Shown: positions 53,691 through 64,000 of the stretch, in pieces
How the letters are laid out: each line of letters opens with the position of its first letter
How positions within the stretch are numbered: position 1 is the stretch's first letter
Source of the DNA: Hyaloperonospora brassicae
Lineage: Eukaryota > Oomycota > Peronosporomycetes > Peronosporales > Peronosporaceae
DNA length: 64,000 bases
Direction of reading: 5' to 3'
Assembly (NCBI GenBank): GCA_947650285.1
Contig: CANTFL010001420.1
Span: forward strand, 124,001 to 188,000
The notes under the pieces: generated by a model
The model's input: the letters and a program-made list of their open reading frames with translations, nothing else
Told to the model about the DNA's origin: nothing
The model's database searches: none
Program-made: the position numbers and the translations under genes

Positions 53691-56600
53691 ATGACGTCGT
53701 TCCTCTCGAGTTTGCGCTCCGCCTTCCCCGCTCCTTGCACCACTACCTCACCTGCCGTCTCCTCCAGCGACCACACATCCCTTGCCAGGTATCTGCAGCT
53801 CTCTTCGCTCAGTATCGACCCCGCAACAGTCGGTCGCCTTCCATCACCTGAGACTTCGCAGCCATTCGCTCATACAGCGTCTTCGAGTGATCTCTTGAAG
53901 GTGCTACAGGTCGAGCACGATGCGCTTCGTCTCGCCAATGAGCGTGAAGCTTCAGCTGGTGCCGTCAACGCCGTCGTCACGACGTCTACAAGGCGTAAAG
54001 ATCCTCGAGGGACCAACAGTCGAACGACTACTACAGACGTAGTGGAACAGCTCTTATTAGTCTGCAAGCAGCATGCAGATTCTTCGTCGGAGGATGGAGG
54101 GTTCTGGACGCCTCTGGAGCTGGCGGAGACTGTGCTGCAGATTCTGCAGGACAGTCGAGGAGACGCTGATTCCGTGCAAAGTCAGCTCTTTGGACTCGTT
54201 GGTGTGCACGGTATGGACGTAATTGCCTTTGCTGTGCAGCATGAAAAGGAGATCGTGAGTTTAAAGTCGTCCAAAGAGACGAAGCAGAGGTTACGGGACG
54301 CGCACAAGCGGCTCGAGAAAGTTGAGACGGCTCGTGCTTCTCGAGAGCTGAGAAATGAGGCTCGAGATGCTCCGAATTGGCTGGAAGCGGCAGGCTACGA
54401 CCCCGAAGTACTGCGCCTGCAGCGAGAGATGGCTGAGGAAGAACGGAGATGCCAGTCGACGTCGCTCGTGCAGCGCGAGTTTGGAGCGTTGCAAGGCGGA
54501 TATGACTCGACAGCAGCGGCAGGTCAGTTGGTGGCTGCAGGAGCTCTGACACTACCTTCGAGCACCAAGAGGACGTACTTCAAGGGCTATGAACATGTGT
54601 TTATTCCCGCACATGCAAAGAAGGCACTAGGAAAGACAGAAACGCTCGTGGCGATCTCGAGTCTGGATAAGTTTGCACAGACTGCGTTTCTTGGCATTAC
54701 AAAGTTGAATCGACTGCAGTCAAAGCTCTTTGATGCCGCGTACAACTCGAATCAGAACTTGTTGGTGTGCGCGCCTACAGGCGCCGGTAAAACCAACGTC
54801 GCGATGCTTGCTGTCTTGCAGGAAGTGAAGACGCAGCTACATCGACATCAAGACCAGTCGATAGGTCAAGGCGTGGCCAACATGAAGATCATCTACGTGG
54901 CTCCCATGAAGGCGTTAGCGCAAGAAGTGGTAACGAAGTTCGGGCAGCGGCTACAGACTCTGAAGTTGAAAGTGCGCGAGCTTACGGGTGACATGCAGCT
55001 GACGAAGAGAGAGATCGAAGAGACCCATGTGATTGTCACGACGCCCGAGAAATGGGACGTCATCACGCGCAAGTCCAGCACTCAGCAGTCGCTGCTCAGT
55101 CGGGTGAAGCTTCTGATCATTGATGAAGTACATCTGCTAGCGGATGAACGTGGTCCTGTCATTGAGACTATCGTGGCGCGCACGTTGCGTCGCGTAGAGA
55201 GCACGCAGAGTATGATCCGTATTGTCGGCCTATCAGCGACTCTGCCGAACTACGTTGACGTCGCGTCATTTTTGCGTGTGTACGTCCCCCATGGCGATGT
55301 ACGCATGCAAAATGCGGCTATGAACGGTGGCAAGGGAGGGCTGTTTTTCTTTGACTCGACGTACCGACCCGTACCATTGGATCAAACGTTTATTGGCGTG
55401 AGCACAAATGCAAATTTGAAGGAGGCACTTGGGCTGAGTACCACAGCGCTCTCGAAGGTGACGGCAAGTCATGAGGACCTTGCAAAGGAGAAAAAGACAG
55501 CAGGTGCTATTATGAGTCGACAGCGTCAAATCCAACTAATGATGAACAAGCTTACGCTAGGCCACTGCTTGCAGCAAGTGAAGCACAACGAACAGGTCAT
55601 GGTTTTCGTCCATTCACGGAAAGAGACGGCAGCTACACTGCACAGTATTGTCGAGCTTGCGCGTAATAACGAAGAAGATCCTGGCACGCTGGAAGCATTT
55701 TTACCACCCCCAGAGCTGCAAATGCCTATCAGTCTGCACGAGCGCGTCCAAAAGAGCCGCAACAGGGAACTCAAGGAGCTGCTGGGGTATGGCATGGGTA
55801 TTCATCACGCCGGCATGCTGCGCAGTGACCGAAACTTGACAGAGCAACTGTTTGAACTAGGCTACATCCGCGTGCTTTGCTGTACTGCGACATTGGCTTG
55901 GGGTGTAAACTTGCCAGCGCACTCGGTCATTATCAAGGGCACCCAAGTATATAACGCCGACAAAGGTGGCATGACGCAGCTAAGTATGCTGGATGTCATG
56001 CAGATCTTTGGTCGTGCTGGACGTCCGCAGTACGACACAAGTGGAGATGCGGTGTTGGTCACTACACAAGACCAATTACCTCACTATCTGCGGTTGCTGA
56101 CTACGGGAATACCAATGGAGTCGTCTCTGATCAAAGCCTTGCCTGATCACTTGAACGCTGAGATAGTTTCTGGCACTGTGAGTAATCTAGACGAGGCATG
56201 CACGTGGCTCAGCTACACGTATCTATACGTACGCATGCGAAAGAACCCACTAGCCTATGGTATGAAGCTGGACGACGTAAACGAAGATCCGATGTTGACC
56301 GTACGACGCCGACAACTGTTGATGGATGCTGCAGAGAAATTGGCAGCGTGTCGAATGATCAAAATACTTCGCGAGAAGGTTCAGTTGGGCTCTGGTCAGG
56401 AAAGCAAGATCGCGTTTGCCGTGACCTCAATGGGACGTGTGGCAAGCCACTTTTACATACAGCATACGTCCATCGAGACGTTCAACGACATCCTTGATGA
56501 CAAGTCCGGCCAGAAAGAGAGCGACCAGGACGATCTAGACTGGGAGAAGGTGCTTTTGGTGTTATGCAGTAGTAACGAGTTTGAGCAACTGAAATCGCGC

Positions 56601-59600
56601 GAGGAAGAGATGCCGGAGTTGGAGAAGCTGAAGCGTGGGTTCTGCCGATTCGATATCCTAGGAGGTGGCATGGATACCTACACAGGAAAGACGAACGTCC
56701 TTTTGCAAGCTCTCATTGGCCGTGCTCGTGTGTCGACGTTTACGCTCATCTCGGACACAAACTACGTCGCCCAGAACGGCTCACGTGTTTGTCGTGCGCT
56801 ATTTGAAATATGCCTGAAGAAAAACAGTGCGCGAAAAGCGGAGAAGTTCCTGCAACTTGCCAAGTCGATCGATCAAAAGATGTGGTGGGACCAAAATGCG
56901 CTGTTGCAGCTTCCGAATGTGCCGTACGACGTCGTCGGAGAACTCGACCGTCGCCACAATATGACGTTGTACGACGCAATCGTCGACCCTGACGCTTATA
57001 ACCTGAGTGCGAAGGTGAAGAAATGGGTGCAGAGTGCTCCGTTTATCGATATCGACAACGTGCAGACTCAACCATTCGGTAGTACCATGATCAAACTTGC
57101 GTTTGAGCTGTATCCACTGTTTCCAGAGTGGAAAGAAGGGGTGTTTCAGGGCAAGTCGTTGTCATCGTGGCTATGGGTTGAAGACGCAGTCACTGGCCAT
57201 ATCTATCATTCGGAGTACTACGTTCTCCACCAGAACCAATTTGCTGGCTGGAAAGCTGGTACGCAGACGCTTGAGGTTGAGTGCTACCTTCCTGTGTTTA
57301 TCACACCGATGCAAACAGAGGTAAGCTACATGATTCGCATTCTATCCGACCGGTTTGTTGGTATCGAGTCGTATTACGAAGTGAGCTACACGCCGAGCGA
57401 GACGACTATTGCTGAGTCGGCGAAACAAAAAAGCGACATGTACACGAAACTGCTTCGGCTGCATCCGCAACCTCTTCAGTCTCTGGACGACCCTGTTTAC
57501 CAAGCGCTATACGTGGACAAGTTCCAGCACTTCAACCCGATCCAGACGCAAGTATTTCACCAGCTTTACCACCAGAATGGAAATGTGCTGCTATGCGCAC
57601 CAACTGGCAGCGGCAAGACGGTGTGCGCTGAGCTAGCTATGCTACGAGTGTGGAAACAGCAGAAGCTTGGCGAGAGTGTTCAACGCGAAGCTGAGGGATC
57701 TTCGGACACTGCAGCGGTCCACACGCCCACTGCTGCGCAGTCACTGATTGTGTACATCGCACCGATGAAAGCGCTTGCCCGAGAGAAAGTGGCAGAATGG
57801 AAGGCTCGATTCGAACAGAACGCGCATTTGCACAAAAGAGTGGTCGAAGTCACGGGAGATACGCTCGTCAATGTCGAGTTCATCTTGAGCAAGGCCGACA
57901 TCGTGGTCACGACGCCCGAGAAGTGGGACTTGCTCACGCGCAGCAGCACGGTGGGTCGCGCTTTGATGGCTCAAACGGCGCTCGTCGTTGCAGACGAGGT
58001 TCATCTAGTCGGTGAGGTACCACGCGGTGCCGTACTGGAAGTACTGATCAGTCGTCTTAGGCGATTCAAGCGCCCTGGTCCTCCGATTCGTCTTATTGGA
58101 CTGTCCACAGCTCTGGCAAATGCAGGTGATGTGGGTCGATGGCTGGGTGGAATCGACGCAAACGGCTCTGACGGGGGTCAAATATACAACTTTCCAGCGT
58201 CCACGCGCCCGGTGCCTATGGACGTGCACATCCAGGGCTTCCCGGAGCGTCATTACGTGGCGCGCATGGCGGCAATGAATAAGCCGACTTTCATGGCTAT
58301 CAAGGCGTACTCTCCTGATAAACCTGTGCTGATCTTTGTGTCTTCCAAGGCACAGACCAAACTGACGGCGCTGGACTTGATCCAGTTCTGCGTATCCTCG
58401 GACGAGGGTGGCGACGGTAGCAAGCGTTTCTTGAAAATGGACGAATCGGTCATGGACTCGATTTGCCAGTCGAATCAAATCGTGGACGAGACCCTGAAGC
58501 ACACGCTGTCTTTCGGTATTGGCCTCCACCACGCTGGATTGGCGCGTCGAGACCGTGAACTAGTCGAGAAACTGTATAAAGACCGTCTCATACAAGTGAT
58601 GATCTCGACGTCAACGCTGGCGTGGGGAGTCAATCTTCCGGCGCACCTTGTCGTGATCAAAGGCACCGAGTATTTCCAGAACGGACGATACCGCTCATAT
58701 CCTTTGAGTGACTTGCTGCAGATGATCGGTCGTGCTGGCCGCCACTTGCTGGACGACAAAGGGATTGCGTGTGTGTTGGTGGAAGAAAGCAAGAAGAACG
58801 TCACACAGCGATTTTTGCACGAACCGTTGGCTGTGGAGTCCTGTCTTGGTGGAAATGCAATGCCCCACATCTTGGCTAACCATCTGAATGCAGAGATCGC
58901 AGCAGGGTTTCTTCATACCACGAAGGACGTGATGGATTACTTGAGCTGGAGTTTGCTGTTCCAGCGCGTGCTCAAGAATCCAGGCTTCTACGGCGTTGGG
59001 GCTACTGTGGCGGCAACGGATTCGCATGTCGCAAGCGGTGGCAAACAGAATAAGCAGGGAAAGCAGCCGACGACACCAAGCAAGCAAGACGGGTTGGAGA
59101 CGTTTTTCTTGCAGCTAATATCGACAACGGTGCAGCAACTCGAGTCGAGTAAATGCATCACTACGTCGCGAGCCACGGGTCTGTTGTCCTTTGAACCAAC
59201 GTTCGCTGGAAAGCTTGCAGCGTCACTTTATCTGGATGTGCGCACAGTGTCCAATATGATGACTGCTTTGCAAGCAACGTCCTCTGACAATGAAGGACCA
59301 GCAACAAGGACGAACACATTGCTACTGCTTTGCGTGATTTGCGAATCCAGCATGGAGCTTCGCGACATCCCATTGCGCCACAACGAGATCACGAGCAATT
59401 TGATCGCAGATCTTTGCACGAAAGTAAAGTTTTCGCCATTGAAGCATTTGTTTACGAGTCAACCGAAGCGTCAAAAAATGCTACTGGAGACTCATGGCAG
59501 CGAGGTGAAGGCATTCCTAGTGCTTCAGATGTATCTGACGGGCATGCGTCTGCCTTCGAGTGATTTTGCAAATGATCTGCGCATGTTGTTGGACCACCTA

Positions 59601-60272
59601 CCGCGATTGCTGAGCGCTGCAATTGACCTCTGCGCTTTTCTAGAGCTCACGGATCTGGTTTTCGCTGGTATCCGTCTATCTCAAGCCGTCGTGCAAGGGC
59701 GATGGCCAGACAGCGGTGATGTACTGACTCAGCTGCCGCATGCGTCGCAAACAGTTGTAAAGCTTCTGCGCGAGCAATGCAAGGTGTCAGATATTACGGA
59801 TCTGCAAGCAGCTCTAGCAGTGCATACCAAGAAAGCACATATTATTGAACGTTTGCAGAGTTTGCAACAAGAACAGAGAGGTCGACAAAGCAGTCTGACA
59901 AAGTACAAGATCAATGAATTTATACGTGTGGCGGAGGGAATTCCGCGACTTCGTGTGGACGTGCGGCCGCAGCAGAAGCAGCAAGTGGTCGATGTGGAAT
60001 TAACAGCTCTGAACGGCCAAGGTGGCAATAGCTTGGCCTTTACGTCTCGACTGCAGAAACCCAAGCCGTACGGCTTCTACATAGTCTTGACGACCAAGAA
60101 AGAGGACACAGGAGAAAACATCGTCCACCTCAAACACGTGGCATGGAAACACAAGGTTCACGTATCGCTCTCATTGCCTGTTGCCAGTGCCGACTACACG
60201 GTGCATGTCCTTTCGGACGCTATTGCAGGTGTTGACAGCGTTCACGCCATCGGGGCCTTGTCGGATTGCTGA
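53691..60272 (+). CDS. ASCC3: ASCC3-type Ski2-like RNA/DNA helicase
   Basis: An intronless 2193-residue dual-cassette Ski2-like helicase. Human ASCC3 has 2202 residues and acts in alkylation repair (ASCC) and in splitting collided ribosomes (RQC trigger). Cassette 1 has the P-loop CAPTGAGKTN at about 362, IIDEVHLLADERGP at about 474, SATLPNYVDV, and QIFGRAGRPQYD, followed by a Sec63 domain (about 930-1230). Cassette 2 has CAPTGSGKTV at about 1302, VVADEVHLVGE at about 1430, LSTALANAGDV and QMIGRAGRH, followed by a second Sec63 domain to the C-terminus. The N-terminus (SDLLKVLQVEHDALRL, then NWLEAAGYDPEVL) fits ASCC3 better than the spliceosomal paralogue Brr2, which has a different N-terminal region and usually slightly diverged second-cassette motifs. 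Both Walker motifs look intact. Start at the first ATG, 53691. Confidence 0.92.
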   Translation: MTSFLSSLRSAFPAPCTTTSPAVSSSDHTSLARYLQLSSLSIDPATVGRLPSPETSQPFAHTASSSDLLKVLQVEHDALRLANEREASAGAVNAVVTTSTRRKDPRGTNSRTTTTDVVEQLLLVCKQHADSSSEDGGFWTPLELAETVLQILQDSRGDADSVQSQLFGLVGVHGMDVIAFAVQHEKEIVSLKSSKETKQRLRDAHKRLEKVETARASRELRNEARDAPNWLEAAGYDPEVLRLQREMAEEERRCQSTSLVQREFGALQGGYDSTAAAGQLVAAGALTLPSSTKRTYFKGYEHVFIPAHAKKALGKTETLVAISSLDKFAQTAFLGITKLNRLQSKLFDAAYNSNQNLLVCAPTGAGKTNVAMLAVLQEVKTQLHRHQDQSIGQGVANMKIIYVAPMKALAQEVVTKFGQRLQTLKLKVRELTGDMQLTKREIEETHVIVTTPEKWDVITRKSSTQQSLLSRVKLLIIDEVHLLADERGPVIETIVARTLRRVESTQSMIRIVGLSATLPNYVDVASFLRVYVPHGDVRMQNAAMNGGKGGLFFFDSTYRPVPLDQTFIGVSTNANLKEALGLSTTALSKVTASHEDLAKEKKTAGAIMSRQRQIQLMMNKLTLGHCLQQVKHNEQVMVFVHSRKETAATLHSIVELARNNEEDPGTLEAFLPPPELQMPISLHERVQKSRNRELKELLGYGMGIHHAGMLRSDRNLTEQLFELGYIRVLCCTATLAWGVNLPAHSVIIKGTQVYNADKGGMTQLSMLDVMQIFGRAGRPQYDTSGDAVLVTTQDQLPHYLRLLTTGIPMESSLIKALPDHLNAEIVSGTVSNLDEACTWLSYTYLYVRMRKNPLAYGMKLDDVNEDPMLTVRRRQLLMDAAEKLAACRMIKILREKVQLGSGQESKIAFAVTSMGRVASHFYIQHTSIETFNDILDDKSGQKESDQDDLDWEKVLLVLCSSNEFEQLKSREEEMPELEKLKRGFCRFDILGGGMDTYTGKTNVLLQALIGRARVSTFTLISDTNYVAQNGSRVCRALFEICLKKNSARKAEKFLQLAKSIDQKMWWDQNALLQLPNVPYDVVGELDRRHNMTLYDAIVDPDAYNLSAKVKKWVQSAPFIDIDNVQTQPFGSTMIKLAFELYPLFPEWKEGVFQGKSLSSWLWVEDAVTGHIYHSEYYVLHQNQFAGWKAGTQTLEVECYLPVFITPMQTEVSYMIRILSDRFVGIESYYEVSYTPSETTIAESAKQKSDMYTKLLRLHPQPLQSLDDPVYQALYVDKFQHFNPIQTQVFHQLYHQNGNVLLCAPTGSGKTVCAELAMLRVWKQQKLGESVQREAEGSSDTAAVHTPTAAQSLIVYIAPMKALAREKVAEWKARFEQNAHLHKRVVEVTGDTLVNVEFILSKADIVVTTPEKWDLLTRSSTVGRALMAQTALVVADEVHLVGEVPRGAVLEVLISRLRRFKRPGPPIRLIGLSTALANAGDVGRWLGGIDANGSDGGQIYNFPASTRPVPMDVHIQGFPERHYVARMAAMNKPTFMAIKAYSPDKPVLIFVSSKAQTKLTALDLIQFCVSSDEGGDGSKRFLKMDESVMDSICQSNQIVDETLKHTLSFGIGLHHAGLARRDRELVEKLYKDRLIQVMISTSTLAWGVNLPAHLVVIKGTEYFQNGRYRSYPLSDLLQMIGRAGRHLLDDKGIACVLVEESKKNVTQRFLHEPLAVESCLGGNAMPHILANHLNAEIAAGFLHTTKDVMDYLSWSLLFQRVLKNPGFYGVGATVAATDSHVASGGKQNKQGKQPTTPSKQDGLETFFLQLISTTVQQLESSKCITTSRATGLLSFEPTFAGKLAASLYLDVRTVSNMMTALQATSSDNEGPATRTNTLLLLCVICESSMELRDIPLRHNEITSNLIADLCTKVKFSPLKHLFTSQPKRQKMLLETHGSEVKAFLVLQMYLTGMRLPSSDFANDLRMLLDHLPRLLSAAIDLCAFLELTDLVFAGIRLSQAVVQGRWPDSGDVLTQLPHASQTVVKLLREQCKVSDITDLQAALAVHTKKAHIIERLQSLQQEQRGRQSSLTKYKINEFIRVAEGIPRLRVDVRPQQKQQVVDVELTALNGQGGNSLAFTSRLQKPKPYGFYIVLTTKKEDTGENIVHLKHVAWKHKVHVSLSLPVASADYTVHVLSDAIAGVDSVHAIGALSDC

Positions 60273-60416
60273 GTGTGCATCTGATGGCGATGAATAGCGG
60301 CACAAAGGGTGGCAGTTGTGCAGGAGACGTCGATGTTTGCACCGACTACTTCTTGCCAGCCGAAGACACGTCGACGAAGGCTTCCGCTTACTCGACTTCG
60401 AGTGGGTAAGCTGTTG

Positions 60417-60889
60417 TTACTGCTGTGCCGGCTGCTGCACGTACTGCAACTTTGGCTGCTTGATGAGGAGGCGCTCGGCAAGTTCGTCCACAAAAGCTGC
60501 GAGCTCATTACGCGCGAAGTGCGTACTGCTCGCATGGAGACGCTGCAACCCTCGCCGTCAGGATCTTTGCCGTTTGTGTAACCCGACTTCGACATGATCG
60601 AGCTGGATGAAGGCTGCGGCGTCGCTGAGAACGCTTGAAAGCAGCGCGGGATAGCAGGACCGCTGATACTGAAGAGATCGTCCATGGAAAGGTTTGCAAG
60701 TGCGTCGGTGGACAGACGAACTTGCAAAGCCGGCAATACGGTTTTCGCTCGTGACGAGGAGCGACGTTGAGCCGCTGTGATAGCGTATTCTGCAGATCTG
60801 ACTGTGAGTGGACACGAGCTGCCGCTTCTCACTGCCGTCAAGATGATGCACCATGTTGACGACTGAGAAGCGTATTGCAATCGAAGCAT
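60417..60889 (-). CDS. Unidentified small multi-exon gene (model incomplete)
   Basis: The C-terminal exon is convincing. On the minus strand a frame reads HASSTHFARNELAAFVDELA, continues ERLLIKQPKLQ and ends YVQQPAQQ with a TAA at 60419-60417. An acceptor TTGCAG precedes it at about 60545. Upstream in the same phase lies LLSSVLSDAAAFIQLDH, which could splice across a 51-base GT-AG intron. Another upstream frame (LSMDDLFSISGPAIPR) is also protein-like. The protein appears small and helical. I do not recognise the family. It is convergent with ASCC3. Confidence 0.35.
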
Positions 60890-61086
60890 AGAAAGACGGC
60901 ATGACGACCTGCAACGATAGCACGTAGAGAAGTCACAAGCACAACGTACGTGTGCGGCCGCTCATATGGACACTGGATGTAGCCATCGAACATGTTGAAG
61001 TGGACTGAGTGGACTGAGTGAACTGATCTGGATAGAACTTGTCGACCGTAATGCTTTTTCGAATCTATAATAGAGGACGTTTCCAG

Positions 61087-61100
61087 GCATTCCACATTTG
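61087..61100 (+). promoter_or_regulatory. Oomycete initiator element of the Josephin gene
   Basis: GCATTCCACATTTG is a close match to the oomycete initiator consensus and ends 66 bases before the ATG at 61167. Confidence 0.65.
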
Positions 61101-61166
61101 ACGGTCGATTCGCCTTTATTAAGCCAAAAACGACAGTATCGCGTTTTGACTCGAGAGGAGATCGAG

Positions 61167-62117
61167 ATGGCGGATAACAACAACGCACTGTACCACGAAC
61201 GTCAGGTACTGTACCGCTGTGGACTTCACGCACTGAACAACGTCCTGCAAGGTACATGACGAGAGTGCGCTATTACTTTTGTACGACTAAAGTGTCCCGA
61301 CGGGTGGGTATCTATGGTCTACACTACAAAACAACAATATCTCATGATCACGTCTGATGAACCCATTGTTCTTTCTTTCCACGTACGTAGGGCCCGTGTT
61401 CACCAAAGACTCGCTAGAAGAGACTTGTGACGAACTCGCGAGTCGAAACGCCAGCAGTGGACATATGAATTGGGTCTGGAACGCGCATCGATCGCCATTG
61501 GGCATTGGCAATTACGACGTCAATGCTTTGACGCGGGCTTTACAGCAAACAGGTGAAAAGATAGGGGCCAAGTGGCTACATGTGCAAAAGGGTCTGGCGT
61601 CGAGCCATTCTGTGTGTGTGTGTGTGTGTGTGTGAAGAAGAATGTACAGCTCACAATATGTGCTTCTTGTGTGTGTATATCCATGTGTGACGTTCTTTTG
61701 TCAGGGTATGTGATGCGGTGGGTGGACAAACGGCTGCCAGTGGACGAGAATTTGGTCAACTTGGACAAAGCAGAGGGAGTGCTGTGCAATGTCGTGCTGT
61801 CAACGGTATGGAGCAGTCTCTGGACGCAGAGACATTGGTTTGCGCTTCGCAAAATCCGAGGCATTTGCTACAATTTGGACTCGAAACTTACGGCTCCAGC
61901 GGTGCGTTGACGACACACTGAGCGTCAGAGAAGAGTTGCGGGGAATGATCGCAATGTCGTACAGAAGTTTCTGATTCCTCTCGTGACTGTCTCGTGCTTG
62001 TTGTTGCAGCCGTTTGACAGCGAGCGCAAGTGCTACCAGTTTTTGCAGGAACTGGTAAATACTGGCGAGTGCGAACTGTTCCTTGTCGTGAAGGAAAGCG
62101 CAGCGATAGAGCAATAG
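61167..62117 (+). CDS. Josephin-domain deubiquitinase (4 exons)
   Basis: A minimal Josephin cysteine protease (JOSD1/2 type) that hydrolyses ubiquitin chains. Exons 61167-61251, 61391-61552, 61705-61901 and 62010-62117 give 183 residues; human JOSD2 has 188. The catalytic Gln and Cys are in QVLYRCGLHALNNVLQ (Q13, C18), the catalytic His in HWFALRK (H126) and the Asn/Asp in YNLDSK (N139, D141). The middle shows NWVWNAHRSPLGIGNYDVNA, and the C-terminus is CYQFLQELVNTGECELFLVV. Introns are 139, 152 and 108 bases, all GT-AG; the second contains a GT microsatellite. There is no ubiquitin-interacting motif or polyglutamine, so this is not ataxin-3. An initiator element at 61087-61100 supports the start. 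Confidence 0.92.
61611..61634 (+). repeat. GT microsatellite in Josephin intron 2
   Basis: About 12 TG units inside the intron 61553-61704. Confidence 0.85.
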
Positions 62118-62663
62118 CATCGATCGAGCGAGAACGGCGCGATGAAGACGAAACGAGTCATCGCAGCTGCAAAAAGAACGCAGTACGAGCAAAAGTGAAC
62201 TTGTCACTGTCCGCGTGCAACATTGACAGTGCGCTGCTTTGATTCTGCCAACCGCAGCTTGTTTTAAGCTCTGCAAAAAAACCTTCGAAGCCTTGTGAGA
62301 TGTCACCTCCACGTGTCATTGCATACGATGGTGCGTTTGTTGGCGCCCTCGTTTACTAATCTCCACACGATTGTCTTGCCACGGATACACAACTGCAGCG
62401 CGCAGCGAGTTCGACGCTCAACAGCATCGGCGTTTATCTTCTGTATCCGGACCAGACTTGACTTGTATACGGTCGAGTTGATCGACTGGGCAATCGACAG
62501 TCCATGACCGCACGTGTGAGGGAGGCAGGATTCGATCTGCAGTCGACCATGCGAGCGGTGCATCAGTTCATTCGAAGTGACCCTGACCTCATGCGCGCTT
62601 TAGTCCCACGTACATCCAAACTTCAGTATCGTACATCATGCTCATCACGAGGTTTACAACCTA
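62118..62663. other. Convergent spacer between the Josephin gene and the PXK-like gene
   Basis: Only short frames; both flanking genes end here. Nothing else seen. Confidence 0.6.
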
Positions 62664-64000
62664 CTAGGCAGTGGATGCGCTCGTGCTCGATACATCACTG
62701 CCAGACTGGGACAATACATGCTTGGTATGCTTTCGAAAGCTGTCAGCACGGTATGCCTTTCTTCTTGACGACAGAGTCTTGCTGCTGCGTGCAGTGCCCT
62801 TGCTAGTGGGGTTCCCACCTAGAGCAAGTTGCATAATACGCCGTCGCTGTCTCTCTCTCTCCTCATACACGCGACGCTCAGCCCGTTGGCGAGTCCGTGA
62901 GAGAGCCTCTTGGTCGTTGTAGCGCACGATGTGTGCCTGACTACGGCTCGCGTTGATCCGCATGCTACATTTGATGGTACTCTTCATGTCGGAATCCAGA
63001 CGGAATCCAGAGAACAGTGTCCGAATAGGTGCAACATCATGGGCGGCCGCAAACAACGCAAAATCTTCCAGCATTCTGTCCACGTCGACGAGAAACAAGT
63101 GTTTCTTGCAGCGACTACTGCCTGTGCTACTACCACCAACCGGCGCCACATCGTCGTATCGTCCCGCGCTTTGGCATTCCTTCTCCACGCCTGAACAGAG
63201 CTGCGCTGGATCCGATGGACGTCTCAGCCTATCTGGGTAACAGAAGATCGCCTGGAGCACGTCGGCAATCTCCGGTGCTACCATCTCCAGCACACCTTTC
63301 TCCGGCTGTGGACTTGCCAGTTCCAAGCCAGTGGCCATTTCGTACACAATGTGGCCAAACAGCAGCAAGTCAATGTCCATGTCCTGCTCGAGACTCACGG
63401 TGAGTTGTCGACTGTCCCTGTATCGATCAATGGCCAGAAGCGGCGTGAAAATCTCGGCGATTCGAGCATTGCCACGGTCCACCAGGACGTTTGTCGACCG
63501 CAAGTGGTCGCACATGAGACCTTTTCGTCGAAGGTCAGCCAGTGCTTCGAGCACCTGGCGCGAAAACTTGGCAATGGCTTGAAACGGCAGTGCATGTGCA
63601 CGCTCGAGCCGGTACTTGGCCCCAAACGCCGTTGCGGGGTCATCGACCCGGTAAATGAGGTCCTTGAGGCTGCCGCGGGCAACGAATGGCTGGAGAACCA
63701 GCAGCGCTTTCTTCTCCTTGGCGTAGACCATGTCCATGACTGGAAGAATGTATGGATGCTGTCACGCAAAGATTGCACCACATGCGTCAGTCTTACCACC
63801 AAAAGACTATTCGACAGGAGCGACGCCGCAAGAGCTCCGCACGCGGTCACTAGTGCGCGCCACGGCACGAACAAAGCACCACCTGAAGCGTCACGAGCAG
63901 CGCTTTCAACCGGTATACTGCACTCTCTCGGTCGATGTCCAGGAGACTCAATTGCGCCGGCAGCAGCGCGAGCATCAGGTCGCCACACGGTTCTTGCTGC
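62664..64000 (-). CDS. PXK-like pseudokinase, C-terminal part (runs off the right edge)
   Basis: Partial. Exon 63758-62664 joins in phase to exon 64000-63883 across a 124-base GT-AG intron (LVTLQ joined to HPYILPVMDMVY), giving about 404 visible residues. The kinase-like fold has a HPYILP block, a hinge (LLVLQPFVARGSLKDLIY), LRRKGLMCDHLRSTNVLVD where active kinases have HRDLKxxN, and RIAEIFTPLL where DFG is expected. Both catalytic motifs are replaced, as in PXK/Slob-type pseudokinases, which usually carry an N-terminal PX domain (here outside the window). The C-terminus is basic with a charged helix (ALSRTRQRAERRVYEERERQ) and a Ser-rich end. A phosphoinositide-linked trafficking role would fit the family, but the PX domain is not seen. 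Confidence 0.75.

Overview
The window looks like nuclear DNA of an oomycete, most likely a Phytophthora or downy-mildew relative. The clues are a member of the oomycete-expanded START-like 'M96 mating-specific' family, several transmembrane TKL protein kinases, 16-base oomycete-type initiator elements just upstream of two genes, short GT-AG introns (51-205 bases) and degraded Ty1/copia and LINE debris in long gene-poor spacers. The species assignment is inference; no search was possible.

Layout. 1-646: 3' end of a Ty1/copia element (RNase H tail plus 3' LTR). 2569-3180: beta-trefoil-like protein. 3181-8193: gene-poor. 8194-9534: four-exon mitochondrial carrier of the SLC25A51 (NAD+ carrier) type. 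10898-12193: M96/START-like protein. 12194-17160: gene-poor. 17161-19096: 5'-truncated, frameshifted LINE. 21760-23391: receptor-like kinase A. 25301-26062 and 26348-29385: GTP cyclohydrolase I and the translesion polymerase REV1, divergent from a 285-base shared promoter. 29434-31425: receptor-like kinase C, tail to tail with REV1. 31940-33169: three-exon DTW-domain tRNA-modifying enzyme. 33405-34151: ribosomal protein uS3 (RPS3). 36581-38795: five-exon cohesin kleisin RAD21/SCC1. 39249-39800: J-domain protein. 40986-42606: receptor-like kinase B. 42607-47808: gene-poor with microsatellites and a hairpin. 47809-50142: receptor-like kinase D. 50143-53690: gene-poor. 53691-60272: intronless ASCC3-type dual-cassette Ski2 helicase. 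60417-60889: unresolved minus-strand gene. 61167-62117: four-exon Josephin deubiquitinase. 62664-64000: PXK-like pseudokinase, running off the right edge.

The housekeeping genes cover DNA damage tolerance and chromosome cohesion (REV1, RAD21), translation and its quality control (RPS3, DTW enzyme, ASCC3), mitochondrial NAD+ import and pterin synthesis. The most distinctive content is the set of four receptor-like TKL kinases within 30 kb. Three share a cysteine-patterned ectodomain, and all four carry a related juxtamembrane acidic-Ala-Arg-Pro motif before the kinase. They look like dispersed paralogues of one sensing family whose ectodomains diverge faster than the kinases. Exon models were built by hand from splice signals and reading phase; every multi-exon model given here closes in frame.
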